From contig CABVDD010000013.1 in the NCBI GenBank assembly GCA_902497095.1, forward strand, positions 1 to 51,223: 51,223 nt of DNA, written 5' to 3'. The position numbers and the translations under genes are program-made. The notes under the pieces are model-generated. The model had not been told where the DNA came from. It saw nothing but the letters and a program-made list of their open reading frames with translations, and did not search any database. The DNA comes from an uncultured Faecalicoccus sp. (GTDB lineage Bacteria > Bacillota_I > Bacilli_A > Erysipelotrichales > Erysipelotrichaceae). How positions within the stretch are numbered: position 1 is the stretch's first letter; each line of letters begins with the position of its first letter. Positions 25,004-34,518 of this stretch are shown here, in pieces.

Positions 25004-25868
25004 TCCATCGTCCAAAAATACCGCAAGGCAGGATACCTTGATTGTGGCTGACTGGTAACAAGTTTTCGCCGCATTCGATGTGTCCACCTTTTTCTTTTTG
25101 AATAGTTCTTTTTAAGATTTCGTGTAAAGCGGAAAGAGTAAATCCTGTTGTATAACAATTTATGATCAAAAACAGTGCGTCATCTGCCAATAGTTTTTGA
25201 CATTCTGCTAATAAATCGTAAATTTGATCTTCCAATTTCCAAAGCTCTTGTTTGGGGCCTCGGCCATAACTTGGCGGATCTAATATGATGCCATGATAGG
25301 TTCGGTTTCGGCGTTGTTCTCGTTTTACAAATTTTACGACATCATCTACGATAAAACGAATTTTATGATCTTCTAAATGTGAAAGATGCATATTCTCTTT
25401 AGCCCATTGCACCATACCTTTACTGGCATCTACATGAACGACTTCACTGGCTCCTGCTTTAGCACAAGCCATAGTAGCTCCTCCTGTATACGCAAAAAGA
25501 TTTAAGATGCGAAGATCATCACGGCAAGACTTTTGAATCGTATCCATCATAAAATCCCAGTTAGCTGCTTGTTCTGGAAATAAGCCGGTGTGTTTAAAAC
25601 CAGTAGGCGATATTTTAAATTGCAGGTCTTTATACCCGATTGTCCAAAATTCTTTGATGTTTTTAACCGTTTCCCAATGACCGCCACCGCTTTTGGAGCG
25701 ATGATAAATCGCATCTGCTTTTTTCCAATCTGGATTTTTGGGATCGATAGGCCAAACACAAACAGGGTCTGGACGTCTTAATATGATGGAATTCCATCGT
25801 TCTAACTTTTCTTTGTTTCCTGTATCGAGGACTTCATAGTCCTTCCAATTTTCTGCACATTGATTCAT
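24993..25868 (-). CDS. Class I SAM-dependent methyltransferase, RlmI/RlmK-like
   Basis: The roughly 291-residue protein has the SAM-binding motif LNLFAYTGGATMACAKAGA (about 120-140), VDASKGMV, and the catalytic-loop LDPPSYGRG (about 197-205). These are shared with 23S rRNA methyltransferases of the RlmI/RlmK family, though it lacks an N-terminal PUA domain, so the exact base target is unknown. The start is ambiguous between 25874 and 25868. A promoter whose predicted start falls near 25868 favours the latter as a leaderless start; no ribosome site is visible. Confidence 0.82.
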   Translation of the reverse strand: MNQCAENWKDYEVLDTGNKEKLERWNSIILRRPDPVCVWPIDPKNPDWKKADAIYHRSKSGGGHWETVKNIKEFWTIGYKDLQFKISPTGFKHTGLFPEQAANWDFMMDTIQKSCRDDLRILNLFAYTGGATMACAKAGASEVVHVDASKGMVQWAKENMHLSHLEDHKIRFIVDDVVKFVKREQRRNRTYHGIILDPPSYGRGPKQELWKLEDQIYDLLAECQKLLADDALFLIINCYTTGFTLSALHEILKRTIQKEKGGHIECGENLLPVSHNQGILPCGIFGRWTSD

Positions 25869-25875
25869 GTCCATT

Positions 25876-25910
25876 ATTATATCATAGATTCTTGACGGTG
25901 TTGATATAAT
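25876..25910. promoter_or_regulatory. Overlapping divergent promoters
   Basis: On the minus strand TCAACA (25904-25899) and TATAAT (25881-25876) are 17 bp apart. On the plus strand an extended -10, TGATATAAT (25902-25910), overlaps the minus -35. The two promoters should compete for RNA polymerase. Confidence 0.5.
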
Positions 25911-25939
25911 TAATAGTGTGAAAAAGGAGAAGATACAAA

Positions 25940-27115
25940 ATGTTTGTACAACTGTTTTGTAAGGATAGAAATCAAAAAGAAAAAGATGAATTGTATCAAG
26001 TTTTAGGAGCTATTGCGCATCGTGAAAATGTACAGATCGAAGAACGTGGAGATGTTGTCGAAATCGATGTATGTCCACAGGGTAAAATTATTGTTCATGA
26101 AGAAGATCGTACAGTGATACTTAGTGCTAATACACGTCATGCCGGTGCTGGATTTCATGCGTTTTGTGTGGATGTTTTTATGGACATTCAAGAAGAGTTA
26201 AAAGGTGAATTTGAGCTGGTAGATGATCTAGAATTTGATCAGGACGGTAATTTTCATCGTTTACATCATATTTATGAAGATGAATTGGAGTATCTAAGAG
26301 GCAATCTTGTCAAACGAGAACCGATCTTTTATAAGAATTATTTATATGATGAAACTTACTTTTTACCGATCGAGAAAGAAAATTCGATTGCGACACCTAT
26401 TGGCTACATTGATACCAAAGAGTTTTTACAAATGGATCCTCACGATTTAATGGATTTGTTCTATGTTTGGAATGAATGGGATCTAGATGCTACCTACTAT
26501 AAAAATGCGGCCTTGACTTTGTTGGCAAAAGAGGGATATGGGCCTTATGCATTAATGAATGATCATACGCATAAAATGGCAAATATGATATGTGATTATA
26601 TTGAACTTGCTTATCAAATGGATTCTTCCATTCCGCTGCCGGTAAAAGAATATCGTTTTTATGTTCAACTTTTACAAAGAGAAGATAAATTAAAAGATCC
26701 TGTTGTAATGGAACAAGAAGTTTATCAATATCGTTTGATGGAAGTTTATCATTTATTTGAAAATGTAAAAGTTGTAGCTTTAGGAGCGTGTGAAAGAAGT
26801 TATGATCCGGTGATGCAGTCGCTTTGTCTGATGTCTGCTCGTAAAGAGGAGCATGAATGGGATTATTTGATACAAGCTTCTAAGCAATCTATGATTTGCA
26901 GGCATTTGCAGCAATTAGAAGAAACTAAACCTATCCAATATCGCAACAAAGCAATTTGGATATATGAATATCAGGAAGATGGTATCTTCTTTTTGGAAGC
27001 AAAGATGGTATCCATGGAAGAAGAATTGTTCTTTCACTGTACAATGAAAGAAGCAAAGTGGATCTCATATATAAAACAATGCATCAAAGAAAGTGAATTT
27101 GTCTCTTTTGATTAA
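25940..27115 (+). CDS. Hypothetical protein, function unknown
   Basis: I do not recognise this 391-residue soluble protein. It is acidic, has no signal peptide or transmembrane segment, and shows no nucleotide-binding or catalytic motif I can name. The first 100 residues look like a compact alpha/beta domain; the rest is mixed helices with many Tyr, Glu and Asp residues. An AAGGAGAAGAT ribosome site and the extended -10 promoter support it as real. It stands alone between the divergent methyltransferase gene and ptsI. Confidence 0.75.
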   Translation: MFVQLFCKDRNQKEKDELYQVLGAIAHRENVQIEERGDVVEIDVCPQGKIIVHEEDRTVILSANTRHAGAGFHAFCVDVFMDIQEELKGEFELVDDLEFDQDGNFHRLHHIYEDELEYLRGNLVKREPIFYKNYLYDETYFLPIEKENSIATPIGYIDTKEFLQMDPHDLMDLFYVWNEWDLDATYYKNAALTLLAKEGYGPYALMNDHTHKMANMICDYIELAYQMDSSIPLPVKEYRFYVQLLQREDKLKDPVVMEQEVYQYRLMEVYHLFENVKVVALGACERSYDPVMQSLCLMSARKEEHEWDYLIQASKQSMICRHLQQLEETKPIQYRNKAIWIYEYQEDGIFFLEAKMVSMEEELFFHCTMKEAKWISYIKQCIKESEFVSFD

Positions 27116-27236
27116 ACAAATTTTAGTACTTTAAGAAGAACGAGTGAAACCGCTTTTAAAAATTGTAAAAAAGGTGTAAAAGTGATAAAATTTGTACGAG
27201 TATAGAGCTAAATGCTTTAAAATAGGAGGATTTTAC

Positions 27237-28940
27237 ATGTTAAAAGGTATTGCGGCAAGTGCTGGTGTATCCGTGGCAAAAGTTTACAAACTGGAAACAC
27301 CAAACGTTGTGATTGAAAAGAAACAAGGAGATGTTGAAGCAGAAATCAAAAAATTTGATGAAGCTTTGGAAAAAACAAAAAAAGACATTGAAGGTGTCAA
27401 AGAAAGAGCTGCAAAACGCTTAAGTGAAGAAGAACTGGCTGTATTTGATGCACATTTGATGATGGCAGGCGATCCTGAATTAGCTGGTCAGATCAAAAAC
27501 ATGATTCAAAATGATTCTGTAAATGCAGAATATGCGACAGATGTGGTTGCCAATCAGATGGTTGAAATGTTTGAAAGCATGGATAATGAATACTTCAAGG
27601 AAAGAGCAGCTGATGTAAAAGATGTTACTTTCCGTTTAAAATGTAATTTGTTAGGTTTGGTAATTCCAGATTTAACAAGTATTGATGAAGATTCTATCAT
27701 CGTAGCTCATGATTTAACACCAAGCGATACAGCACAGTTAAATGAATATGTAAAAGGATTTGCGACAGAAATCGGTGGAAAGACTTCTCATTCTGCCATT
27801 ATGGCAAACTCTTTGGAAATTCCTGCTGTTGTAGGTTGTCCTGGTGTTATGGATGCGGTTAAAACAGGAGATGTATTAGCTTTGGATGCATTAGATGGTG
27901 TTGTGGAAGTAAATCCAGATGAAGCAACGATCCAGGCTTATAATGAAAAGGCAAAAGCTTATGCACAGGAAAAAGAAGAATTAAAAGTTTTAGTTTCTGA
28001 AAAATCAGTGACAAAAGATGGTCATGAAGTAGAACTAGCTGGAAACATCGGTGGATTTAAAGATGTAGAAGGTGTATTGAAAAATGGTGGAGAAGGTGTC
28101 GGATTGTTCCGTACAGAGTTCTTGTATATGGATTCTGATCACTTCCCAACAGAAGATGAACAATTTGAAGCTTATAAACAAGTTTTGGAAGGTATGCAAG
28201 GAAAACGTGTTGTTGTTCGTACTTTGGATATTGGTGGCGACAAGCACTTGTCTTATTATGAATTCCCTCAGGAAATGAATCCATTCTTAGGATATCGTGC
28301 GATTCGTCTATGCTTGAAAGAACAGGATATTTTCCGTACGCAGCTTCGTGCTTTATGCCGTGCTTCCGTTTATGGTAGACTTTGTATCATGTTCCCAATG
28401 ATCGCAACAGTTAAAGAATTCTGTGATGCCAAAGCTATTTTTGAAGATGTAAAGAAAGAATTGATTAGTGAAGGTGTTCAAGTTGCCGATAATATTGAAG
28501 TAGGTATGATGGTCGAAATTCCAGCAGCCGCTGTGTTAGCTGATCAATTTGCCAAATATGCTGACTTCTTCTCAATTGGTACAAACGACTTGATTCAGTA
28601 TTCTATGGCAGCTGATCGTATGTCAGAACATGTATCTTACTTGTATCAGCCATATAATCCAAGTGTGCTTCGTTTGATTGCCAATACGATCAAAGGTGCT
28701 CATTCACAAGGTAAATGGGCTGGTATGTGTGGTGCCATGGCTGGTGAACCAAATGCCGTACCAATTCTGTTAGGATTAGGCTTGGATGAATTCTCTATGA
28801 GTGCTACTCAAATTCTAAAAGCTCGTAAAGTTGTAAAATCATTGAGCTATGAAGAAATGAAAGAATTGGCTCAAGAATGTCTGAATAAACAGACTGCAGA
28901 TGAAGTATTGGAATACGTACAATCAAAAGTATCTCAATAA
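27237..28940 (+). CDS. ptsI: Phosphoenolpyruvate-protein phosphotransferase (PTS enzyme I)
   Basis: Enzyme I moves phosphate from PEP to HPr, starting all PTS sugar uptake. The 567-residue protein has the phospho-site GGKTSHSAIMA with His185, the PEP-binding block FRTEFLYMD, the signature FSIGTNDLIQYSMAADR near residue 450, and the C-terminal GMCGAMAGEP catalytic Cys. The ATG at 27237 follows TAGGAGGA. No ptsH is adjacent, which is common in this lineage but differs from the ptsHI pair of Bacillus. Confidence 0.97.
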   Translation: MLKGIAASAGVSVAKVYKLETPNVVIEKKQGDVEAEIKKFDEALEKTKKDIEGVKERAAKRLSEEELAVFDAHLMMAGDPELAGQIKNMIQNDSVNAEYATDVVANQMVEMFESMDNEYFKERAADVKDVTFRLKCNLLGLVIPDLTSIDEDSIIVAHDLTPSDTAQLNEYVKGFATEIGGKTSHSAIMANSLEIPAVVGCPGVMDAVKTGDVLALDALDGVVEVNPDEATIQAYNEKAKAYAQEKEELKVLVSEKSVTKDGHEVELAGNIGGFKDVEGVLKNGGEGVGLFRTEFLYMDSDHFPTEDEQFEAYKQVLEGMQGKRVVVRTLDIGGDKHLSYYEFPQEMNPFLGYRAIRLCLKEQDIFRTQLRALCRASVYGRLCIMFPMIATVKEFCDAKAIFEDVKKELISEGVQVADNIEVGMMVEIPAAAVLADQFAKYADFFSIGTNDLIQYSMAADRMSEHVSYLYQPYNPSVLRLIANTIKGAHSQGKWAGMCGAMAGEPNAVPILLGLGLDEFSMSATQILKARKVVKSLSYEEMKELAQECLNKQTADEVLEYVQSKVSQ

Positions 28941-28983
28941 AATTCTAATTGCGTTCAAAAAGACATTTAAACTTATAAGTAAT

Positions 28984-29036
28984 AAAAAAAGATGACTGTA
29001 AATTAGGTAGAAAATACCAATGCAGTCATCTTTTTT
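28984..29036 (+). terminator. Terminator of ptsI
   Basis: A 15-bp outer stem runs from A-rich 28984-28998 to T-rich 29022-29036, with a core of GATGACTG/CAGTCATC. A small inner GGTA/TACC hairpin lies in the loop. It can act in both directions. Confidence 0.85.
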
Positions 29037-29224
29037 CTGTATAAGATCGTTTAAAAATCAGTGTTTAGAGTCATCAAATACTTTATCTTATGAGTAACAT
29101 ATAAAAAGAATAAAACTCTATTACATTTATTCATAAGTTAAACACATCCTATATTTACGAATAAGTATAAAAAATTTCATAGTTTTTGAAAATTCATTCG
29201 TATATATATTTAGGAGGTCAACAT

Positions 29225-30181
29225 ATGATTCATTTAAACACTCTTGGTCATTCTTTAGATAGAGACAAACGCTTCTTTGATGCACAAAGTAAGAAAATAT
29301 TGTCATTTAAATCTATACAAGCTTGTATACTTCAACAATGTGTAGAAGAATTTGCGCATCTATCGATTGATGAAATAGTTTCTTTAATGGAACCATCTTC
29401 TTTGCACCCCAAGCTTTCATCATTTAATGTAGAAGACACTAGCATTCCTGAAGCCATTATTAGATATGATTTTTTGTATTCTATTCGACATCCTTTTGAC
29501 AAAGATCGAATAATCTTCATTCATTTAGAAGCGCAAGGACAGGACACATATCGATATTCTTTACCACGGAGATGTCGATATTATACTTCGAGACTGATTT
29601 CAAGACAAAAGAATGATCCTTTAGGTTTTCAAAATTCTGATTTTGATAAAATTATTGATATTCGGTCAATATGGATATGTCTACATCATGCTCACCAAAA
29701 AGATAACAGCTTTCTTGAATATCGAACACATGAGCATATTAGAAGAGGACAATTTAGCTTTCATCAAGAAACTTATGATTTTTCACGTATATATCTTTTA
29801 TATCCATATATTCTTACAGATGCCAAAGTCTGTTTAGACATAATAATGAATCGTCCTAAAGACATAATGGAATTTCTTTCTTTATTATTTTTATCAGACC
29901 GAGGTTTTGATGAAATTCGAGTAATCCTACAGGAAAAATATGGTATACTATTAAAAGATGCATTGAAAATGGAGGTGGAGAAGATGTGTACATTTTCAGA
30001 AGGTGCTTTTTTGGTTTGGCAGGAAAGAGGACTTGAAGAAGGAAAACTAGAAACTTTAGTGAAAAATATTACTTGTCTAATAGAGAGTGGAACAATTTCA
30101 AATGTGCAACAAGCTTTTTCCATTTTACACGTTGATAAAGAGTTACAAGCCAAAGTACTGCAACATCTACAAATTCATTGA
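29225..30181 (+). CDS. Rpn family PD-(D/E)XK nuclease / putative transposase
   Basis: The 318-residue protein matches the Rpn-like family abundant in Firmicutes: DRDKRFFDAQSKKILSFK at the start, YDFLYSIR with the catalytic Asp, HLEAQGQ with the E-x-Q catalytic pair, then YYTSRLISRQ and SIWICLHHA. E. coli Rpn proteins are recombination-promoting DNA endonucleases. C-terminal helices with VWQERGLEEGKLETL are typical. The ATG at 29225 sits behind a strong TAGGAGGTCA. It has its own terminator and no flanking repeats that I could find. Confidence 0.82.
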   Translation: MIHLNTLGHSLDRDKRFFDAQSKKILSFKSIQACILQQCVEEFAHLSIDEIVSLMEPSSLHPKLSSFNVEDTSIPEAIIRYDFLYSIRHPFDKDRIIFIHLEAQGQDTYRYSLPRRCRYYTSRLISRQKNDPLGFQNSDFDKIIDIRSIWICLHHAHQKDNSFLEYRTHEHIRRGQFSFHQETYDFSRIYLLYPYILTDAKVCLDIIMNRPKDIMEFLSLLFLSDRGFDEIRVILQEKYGILLKDALKMEVEKMCTFSEGAFLVWQERGLEEGKLETLVKNITCLIESGTISNVQQAFSILHVDKELQAKVLQHLQIH

Positions 30182-30227
30182 TGAAATCGTAAAGATGGAA
30201 ATATTTCTTCATCTGGTTTTATAGATC

Positions 30228-30264
30228 AAAAAAGGGGACCATATTTAGCATAGGTCTCCTTTTT
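30228..30264 (+). terminator. Terminator of the Rpn-type gene
   Basis: The arm AAAAGGGGACC at 30230-30240 pairs with 30253-30263 through a 12-nt loop and is followed by T. Confidence 0.75.
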
Positions 30265-30285
30265 GGTGTTGAAATATTAAATATT

Positions 30286-30609
30286 TTAAGAAATCAACTT
30301 TTGAATTTGTTCTTGAAAAGATCTGGCTTCTTTAACCGATCTATGATAATCCAAATTGTTTCGAATCAAAGGTTCTTTGTTCCAAATAATATCTTGTGTG
30401 GTTTGATCATTACATACTATATGTAAAACAATTTGTACTGGTTCATAGCCATTGGATAAAGATTGACTAAGAGTGTTTGCCAAAGAATTAAGAACAGTTT
30501 TTGAAATATCTTTTTTAACAGGTATGATTTTAAGTTCTACTTTTTTAATTGATGTAATGGCAAGTGATAAATTCTCAGATTTTATGATATTGTTTTCTAA
30601 TTTAACCAT
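30286..30609 (-). CDS. Hypothetical small protein
   Basis: This 107-residue protein is soluble, rich in Lys, Ile and Asn, and has no recognisable domain. It is predicted to alternate beta strands (LAITSIKKVELKIIPV, VQIVLHIVC) and helices. An AAAGG site 9 bp before the ATG gives modest support. It faces the Rpn-type gene. Confidence 0.55.
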   Translation of the reverse strand: MVKLENNIIKSENLSLAITSIKKVELKIIPVKKDISKTVLNSLANTLSQSLSNGYEPVQIVLHIVCNDQTTQDIIWNKEPLIRNNLDYHRSVKEARSFQEQIQKLIS

Positions 30610-30743
30610 AATAATAACCTTTCTATTTTCTTTATAACATATTCAATTTATCATGCATAGTTTTTTTTACATTCTTTTAACACGATAGTGTCTAAGTAAT
30701 AACTTCTGTATCGTATGATTAAGATGAAGTTGAGGTAGGAAAA

Positions 30744-30971
30744 ATGTTGTATGTCATGGGATTTTGTAGTATATCGCTAAGTTTATTAAGTTATGTACGT
30801 TCTAAATTTTCATCAAAGCTCAATAGAGATCGATTAGAGATCATCGCTACTACATTGTTGATCATAGGATTGATTTTTTTAGTAGGTACATTTGGTATAT
30901 CTTTTAGTGCCGTATGCGCTTCTAGTGCTTTTATTTGTTTGACTTCTATGGTCTTTCTATGTTTACAGTAA
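30744..30971 (+). CDS. Small membrane protein (two transmembrane helices)
   Basis: The 75-residue protein has a hydrophobic N-terminal helix (about 1-17), a basic loop (SKLNRDRLE) and one or two further helices (about 33-72). A GAGGTAGGA site precedes the ATG. No family is recognised. It ends just upstream of the valS promoter. Confidence 0.55.
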   Translation: MLYVMGFCSISLSLLSYVRSKFSSKLNRDRLEIIATTLLIIGLIFLVGTFGISFSAVCASSAFICLTSMVFLCLQ

Positions 30972-30980
30972 AATTTAATC

Positions 30981-31009
30981 TTGAATTTTACTTTTTTTTA
31001 ACATAAACT
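30981..31009 (+). promoter_or_regulatory. Promoter of the valS T-box leader
   Basis: TTGAAT (30981-30986) and TAAACT (31004-31009) are 17 bp apart. Transcription would begin near 31016. Confidence 0.45.
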
Positions 31010-31015
31010 ATACAC

Positions 31016-31236
31016 ATAAATGCGAGGAATAGAAGGAGTAGTTTTTCTGGAAGTTGTAGAGAGTTTCTGGTTGGTGAAAAGAAGCACAAAGGAAAAATGA
31101 AGGTAGTCTAGGAGCAGGTCTTTGAATACAGTAGAAGACATCGCAGACACAGCGTTATGTGTAATGAGGTATGTTTTTACATACAAATTTAGGTGGTACC
31201 ACGTCAAGCACGTCCTAATTGGATGTGCTTTTTTTA
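31016..31236 (+). promoter_or_regulatory. T-box leader with valine specifier
   Basis: The T-box AGGTGGTACCACG (31191-31203) can pair through TGGT with the tRNA end. The specifier region reads GAAG-GTA-GTCTAGGAG (GTA at 31103-31105), a valine codon, which agrees with the downstream valyl-tRNA synthetase. The terminator stem pairs 31206-31215 with 31221-31230 and is followed by T. Confidence 0.92.
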
Positions 31237-31251
31237 TGAAGGAGGATGACT

Positions 31252-33870
31252 ATGGAAAAAGAAATGGCACCCAAGTATGATCATTTACAAGTAGAATCTG
31301 GTAAATATCAAAATTGGATCGACCAAGGTTATTTTACAGCTGGCGATCTTTCAAAAAGACCGTATTGTATCGTAATTCCGCCACCCAATGTAACAGGTAA
31401 GCTGCATTTAGGGCATGCTTGGGATACAACTTTACAAGATATTATTTGTCGTTATAAACGTTTGCAGGGATTTGATGTATTGTGGGTAGCTGGTATGGAT
31501 CATGCCGGTATTGCCACACAAGCTAAAGTAGATGCTCGTTTAAAAGACGAAGGTATTTCGCGCTATGATATCGGACGAGAGAAATTTCTAGATCGTGCCT
31601 GGGAATGGAAAGAAGAATATGCGGCAACGATTCGTAAACAATGGGCCAAATTAGGCTTGTCTTTAGATTATACAAGAGAGCGCTTTACCCTGGATGAAGG
31701 ATTAAGTCATGCGGTGCGTAAAGTTTTTGTCGATCTTTATAACGATGGCTTAATTTATCAAGGAGAACGTATCATCAACTGGGATCCTGAAGCTAAGACA
31801 GCTTTATCAAATATTGAAGTAGAACATAAAGAAATCAAAGGTCATATGTACTACTTTAAATATAAAGTAGTGGAAACAGGAAAAGAGTTGGTTATCGCAA
31901 CAACTCGTCCAGAAACGATGTTTGCCGACCAGGCTATTTTTGTTCATCCTGATGATAAACGATATCAAGATATTATAGGTTTACATGCCATCAATCCAGC
32001 TAATGGAGAAGAATTGCCAATCATGGCTGATGACTATATCGATATGGATTTTGGTACGGCAGTTATGAAGTGTACGCCAGCTCATGATCCAAATGACTTT
32101 ATGTTAGCTAAAAAATACAATTTGCCAATGCCAATTTGTATGAATCCTGATGGTACGATGAATGAAATGGCACATAAGTATGCCGGTATGGATCGTTTTG
32201 CATGCCGTAAAGCTTTAGTTGAAGATTTTAAAAAAGCCGGTGTTGTTGATCATATCGAGGAACATCTGCATCAGGTAGGTCATTCTCAACGTACTGGAGT
32301 TATTGTAGAACCTTATTTAAGCAAACAGTGGTTTGTCAAAATGAAACCATTGGCGGATGAAGTTTTAAAGAATCAAAAGATTGAAGATCAAAAAATTACA
32401 TTCGTACCTTCACGTTTTGAAAAGACATTTGAACAATGGTTGGAAAACATTGAAGACTGGTGTATTTCCCGTCAATTGTGGTGGGGACATCGCATTCCGG
32501 CATGGACAAATAAAAATACAGGTGAGATTTATGTTGGCATGGAAGATCCAAAAGATATTGAAAATTGGCAACAAGATGAAGATGTATTAGATACTTGGTT
32601 CTCTAGTGCTTTGTGGCCATTTTCTACATTAGGATGGCCGGAAACTACAGAAGATCTAAAACGCTATTTCCCTAATGATTGTCTGGTTACTGGATATGAC
32701 ATCATCTTTTTCTGGGTAGCTCGAATGGCTTTTCAAACACGTTATTGTATGAAAAATCGTCCATTTAAGGATGTCTTGATCCATGGTTTGGTTCGTGATT
32801 CACAAGGACGTAAAATGTCTAAATCTTTAGGAAATGGAATTGATCCTATGGATGTTATTCAAGATAAAGGTGCTGATGCTTTGCGTTTCTTCTTGACGAC
32901 AAATTCAACACCAGGTCTAGATCTTCGCTTTGATGATAAAAAGATGGATGCATCTTGGAATTTCATTAACAAGATTTGGAACGCTGCTCGTTTTGTGCAG
33001 ATACAGCTGCAAGATGAAAAACCAGAATTAAAACTTGAAAGTTTGAGTGCAGTGGATAAATGGATCTTATCAAGAATGAATACGGTTATTGATCATGTCA
33101 CAATGAATATGGATCGTTATGAGTTTGCGATGGTAGGAAATGAACTATACAACTTTGTATGGGATGATTTCTGCAGTTGGTATATTGAATTAAGTAAAGC
33201 TAACTTATATAGTAAAAACCAGAATGTCGTCGCATCAACAAAAGCTGTATTATATACGGTATTAACAAACATCTGTAAGCTATTACATCCGTTCATGCCA
33301 TTTGTCACAGAAGAAATCTATCTTTCTTTACCACACGATAAAGAAAGTATCAATGTTGAAACATGGCCGACAAAGATTGAATTTGATGCGAAAGAAAATG
33401 AAAAAGAATTTGTGGATTTGGCTTTATCCATCATTGTAAAAGTTCGTGAGATCAAACAAGAGTACAATATGAAGCCAAGTAATACACTTGCGATATCTAT
33501 TGTGGACGAGCAGGGAAGTGAAATTCATCTTTCAGAAGATTATAAACGAATCATCGATCGTATGTGTCATGTTACTTTTGAAACCATTGAAGATGAAGAT
33601 ATCTTGAGTCGTACTTTAGAAAAAGCAGTACTTCGCGTTCGTATGGGTGATTTAGTAGATTACAAAGAAGAAAAAGAAAAGTTGGAAAAGGAAATTGAAC
33701 GCCTTCAAAAAGAAATCAAACGTGCCAGCGGTATGTTGAACAATCCAAATTTTGTATCTAAAGCACCACAGGCTAAAGTCGATCAGGAAAAGACAAAACT
33801 AGCTTCCTATGAAGATCAGCTTCATATGACACAAACAAACTTAGAAGAAATTTTAAAGAAAATTGGATAA
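31252..33870 (+). CDS. valS: Valyl-tRNA synthetase
   Basis: The enzyme charges tRNA-Val. The 872-residue protein has the class I HIGH motif as HLGHAWD (about 48-54), the KMSKS motif as KMSKSLGNG (about 521-529), a full editing domain (with TTRPETMFADQA), an anticodon-binding domain and a C-terminal coiled coil (from about 800) typical of ValS. The ATG at 31252 is six bases after AAGGAGG; the ATG at 31246 is too close to that site. Confidence 0.98.
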   Translation: MEKEMAPKYDHLQVESGKYQNWIDQGYFTAGDLSKRPYCIVIPPPNVTGKLHLGHAWDTTLQDIICRYKRLQGFDVLWVAGMDHAGIATQAKVDARLKDEGISRYDIGREKFLDRAWEWKEEYAATIRKQWAKLGLSLDYTRERFTLDEGLSHAVRKVFVDLYNDGLIYQGERIINWDPEAKTALSNIEVEHKEIKGHMYYFKYKVVETGKELVIATTRPETMFADQAIFVHPDDKRYQDIIGLHAINPANGEELPIMADDYIDMDFGTAVMKCTPAHDPNDFMLAKKYNLPMPICMNPDGTMNEMAHKYAGMDRFACRKALVEDFKKAGVVDHIEEHLHQVGHSQRTGVIVEPYLSKQWFVKMKPLADEVLKNQKIEDQKITFVPSRFEKTFEQWLENIEDWCISRQLWWGHRIPAWTNKNTGEIYVGMEDPKDIENWQQDEDVLDTWFSSALWPFSTLGWPETTEDLKRYFPNDCLVTGYDIIFFWVARMAFQTRYCMKNRPFKDVLIHGLVRDSQGRKMSKSLGNGIDPMDVIQDKGADALRFFLTTNSTPGLDLRFDDKKMDASWNFINKIWNAARFVQIQLQDEKPELKLESLSAVDKWILSRMNTVIDHVTMNMDRYEFAMVGNELYNFVWDDFCSWYIELSKANLYSKNQNVVASTKAVLYTVLTNICKLLHPFMPFVTEEIYLSLPHDKESINVETWPTKIEFDAKENEKEFVDLALSIIVKVREIKQEYNMKPSNTLAISIVDEQGSEIHLSEDYKRIIDRMCHVTFETIEDEDILSRTLEKAVLRVRMGDLVDYKEEKEKLEKEIERLQKEIKRASGMLNNPNFVSKAPQAKVDQEKTKLASYEDQLHMTQTNLEEILKKIG

Positions 33871-33882
33871 AATACAGACATG

Positions 33883-33912
33883 CAAAAGCTCCCGTTTATG
33901 GGAGCTTTTGTG
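33883..33912 (+). terminator. Terminator of valS
   Basis: An 11-bp perfect stem (33883-33893 with 33900-33910) has core AGCTCCC/GGGAGCT. It may also stop the convergent small gene. Confidence 0.85.
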
Positions 33913-33921
33913 CTATTCATT

Positions 33922-34134
33922 TTAGAAAAATAGGATTTTAAATTGATAGTAGTTACTGCATATTACACATAGAAAACCTACTCCCCAAAGAAACCATATA
34001 ATCAATTTTTTAAATTTCGTCCATGTTTTGCTTTCTTTTCGAATTCTAAAGAACATCCAAATCCATAAAATGCACAATAAAAAGCTGCTTAGAATTATAG
34101 CTATAGAATGTAAAGGTTCATCCAACAATTTCAT
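33922..34134 (-). CDS. Small two-helix membrane protein
   Basis: The 70-residue protein starts at an ATG behind a perfect AGGAGGTCATT site and has two hydrophobic helices (about 9-30 and 44-64) joined by a basic loop (RIRKESKTWTKFKK). An upstream extension to 34257 is possible but lacks a ribosome site. No family is recognised. It is transcribed away from the MarR-ABC operon. Confidence 0.65.
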   Translation of the reverse strand: MKLLDEPLHSIAIILSSFLLCILWIWMFFRIRKESKTWTKFKKLIIWFLWGVGFLCVICSNYYQFKILFF

Positions 34135-34448
34135 AATGACCTCCTGCTTTCTGTTATAACCTAAATCATAGGTGCATTGATTTTTTATATAATCAAGAAA
34201 AAAACATAATTTAATAGATTCTATATGTTTTATAAGATAAGTGTAGTATATTTTCAATGGATTATAAACTAGTTTATAAATATTGATACTCTTAGTACAA
34301 AACTCATTCTCTTAGAGTCGAATAACGAATTATTTATGATGTTTTAATAGGTATAAAATTTTGAGTTATGAACTATCCAAATTTAATATATTAATATTGT
34401 CATTTAATCATGAGTTAGATAACTATATCGTATAAGACAAACTTTATA

Positions 34449-34505
34449 TTGACATTATTTTATCAAGTGATAATATTAAGGCACTAAAAGATTAAGAGTC
34501 TTAAT
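34449..34505 (+). promoter_or_regulatory. Promoter and palindromic operator of the MarR-ABC operon
   Basis: A perfect TTGACA (34449-34454) and TAATAT (34471-34476) are 16 bp apart. Downstream lies a perfect 7-bp inverted repeat, ATTAAGA-G-TCTTAAT (34491-34505), well placed for autorepression by the MarR protein. Two related CTCTTAG copies occur further up, near 34290 and 34312. The rest of the 384-bp intergenic region is AT-rich and shows no gene. Confidence 0.55.
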
Positions 34506-34518
34506 GAAAGGAGATTTT

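Noticed and set aside
29773..30153. 126-residue minus-strand ORF within the Rpn-type gene
   Set aside because: It is antisense to a well-supported gene and has low-complexity Ser/Ile/Lys content typical of shadow frames.
29225..30181. Active insertion sequence around the Rpn-type gene
   Set aside because: No terminal inverted repeats or target duplications are visible; Rpn proteins are not classical IS transposases.
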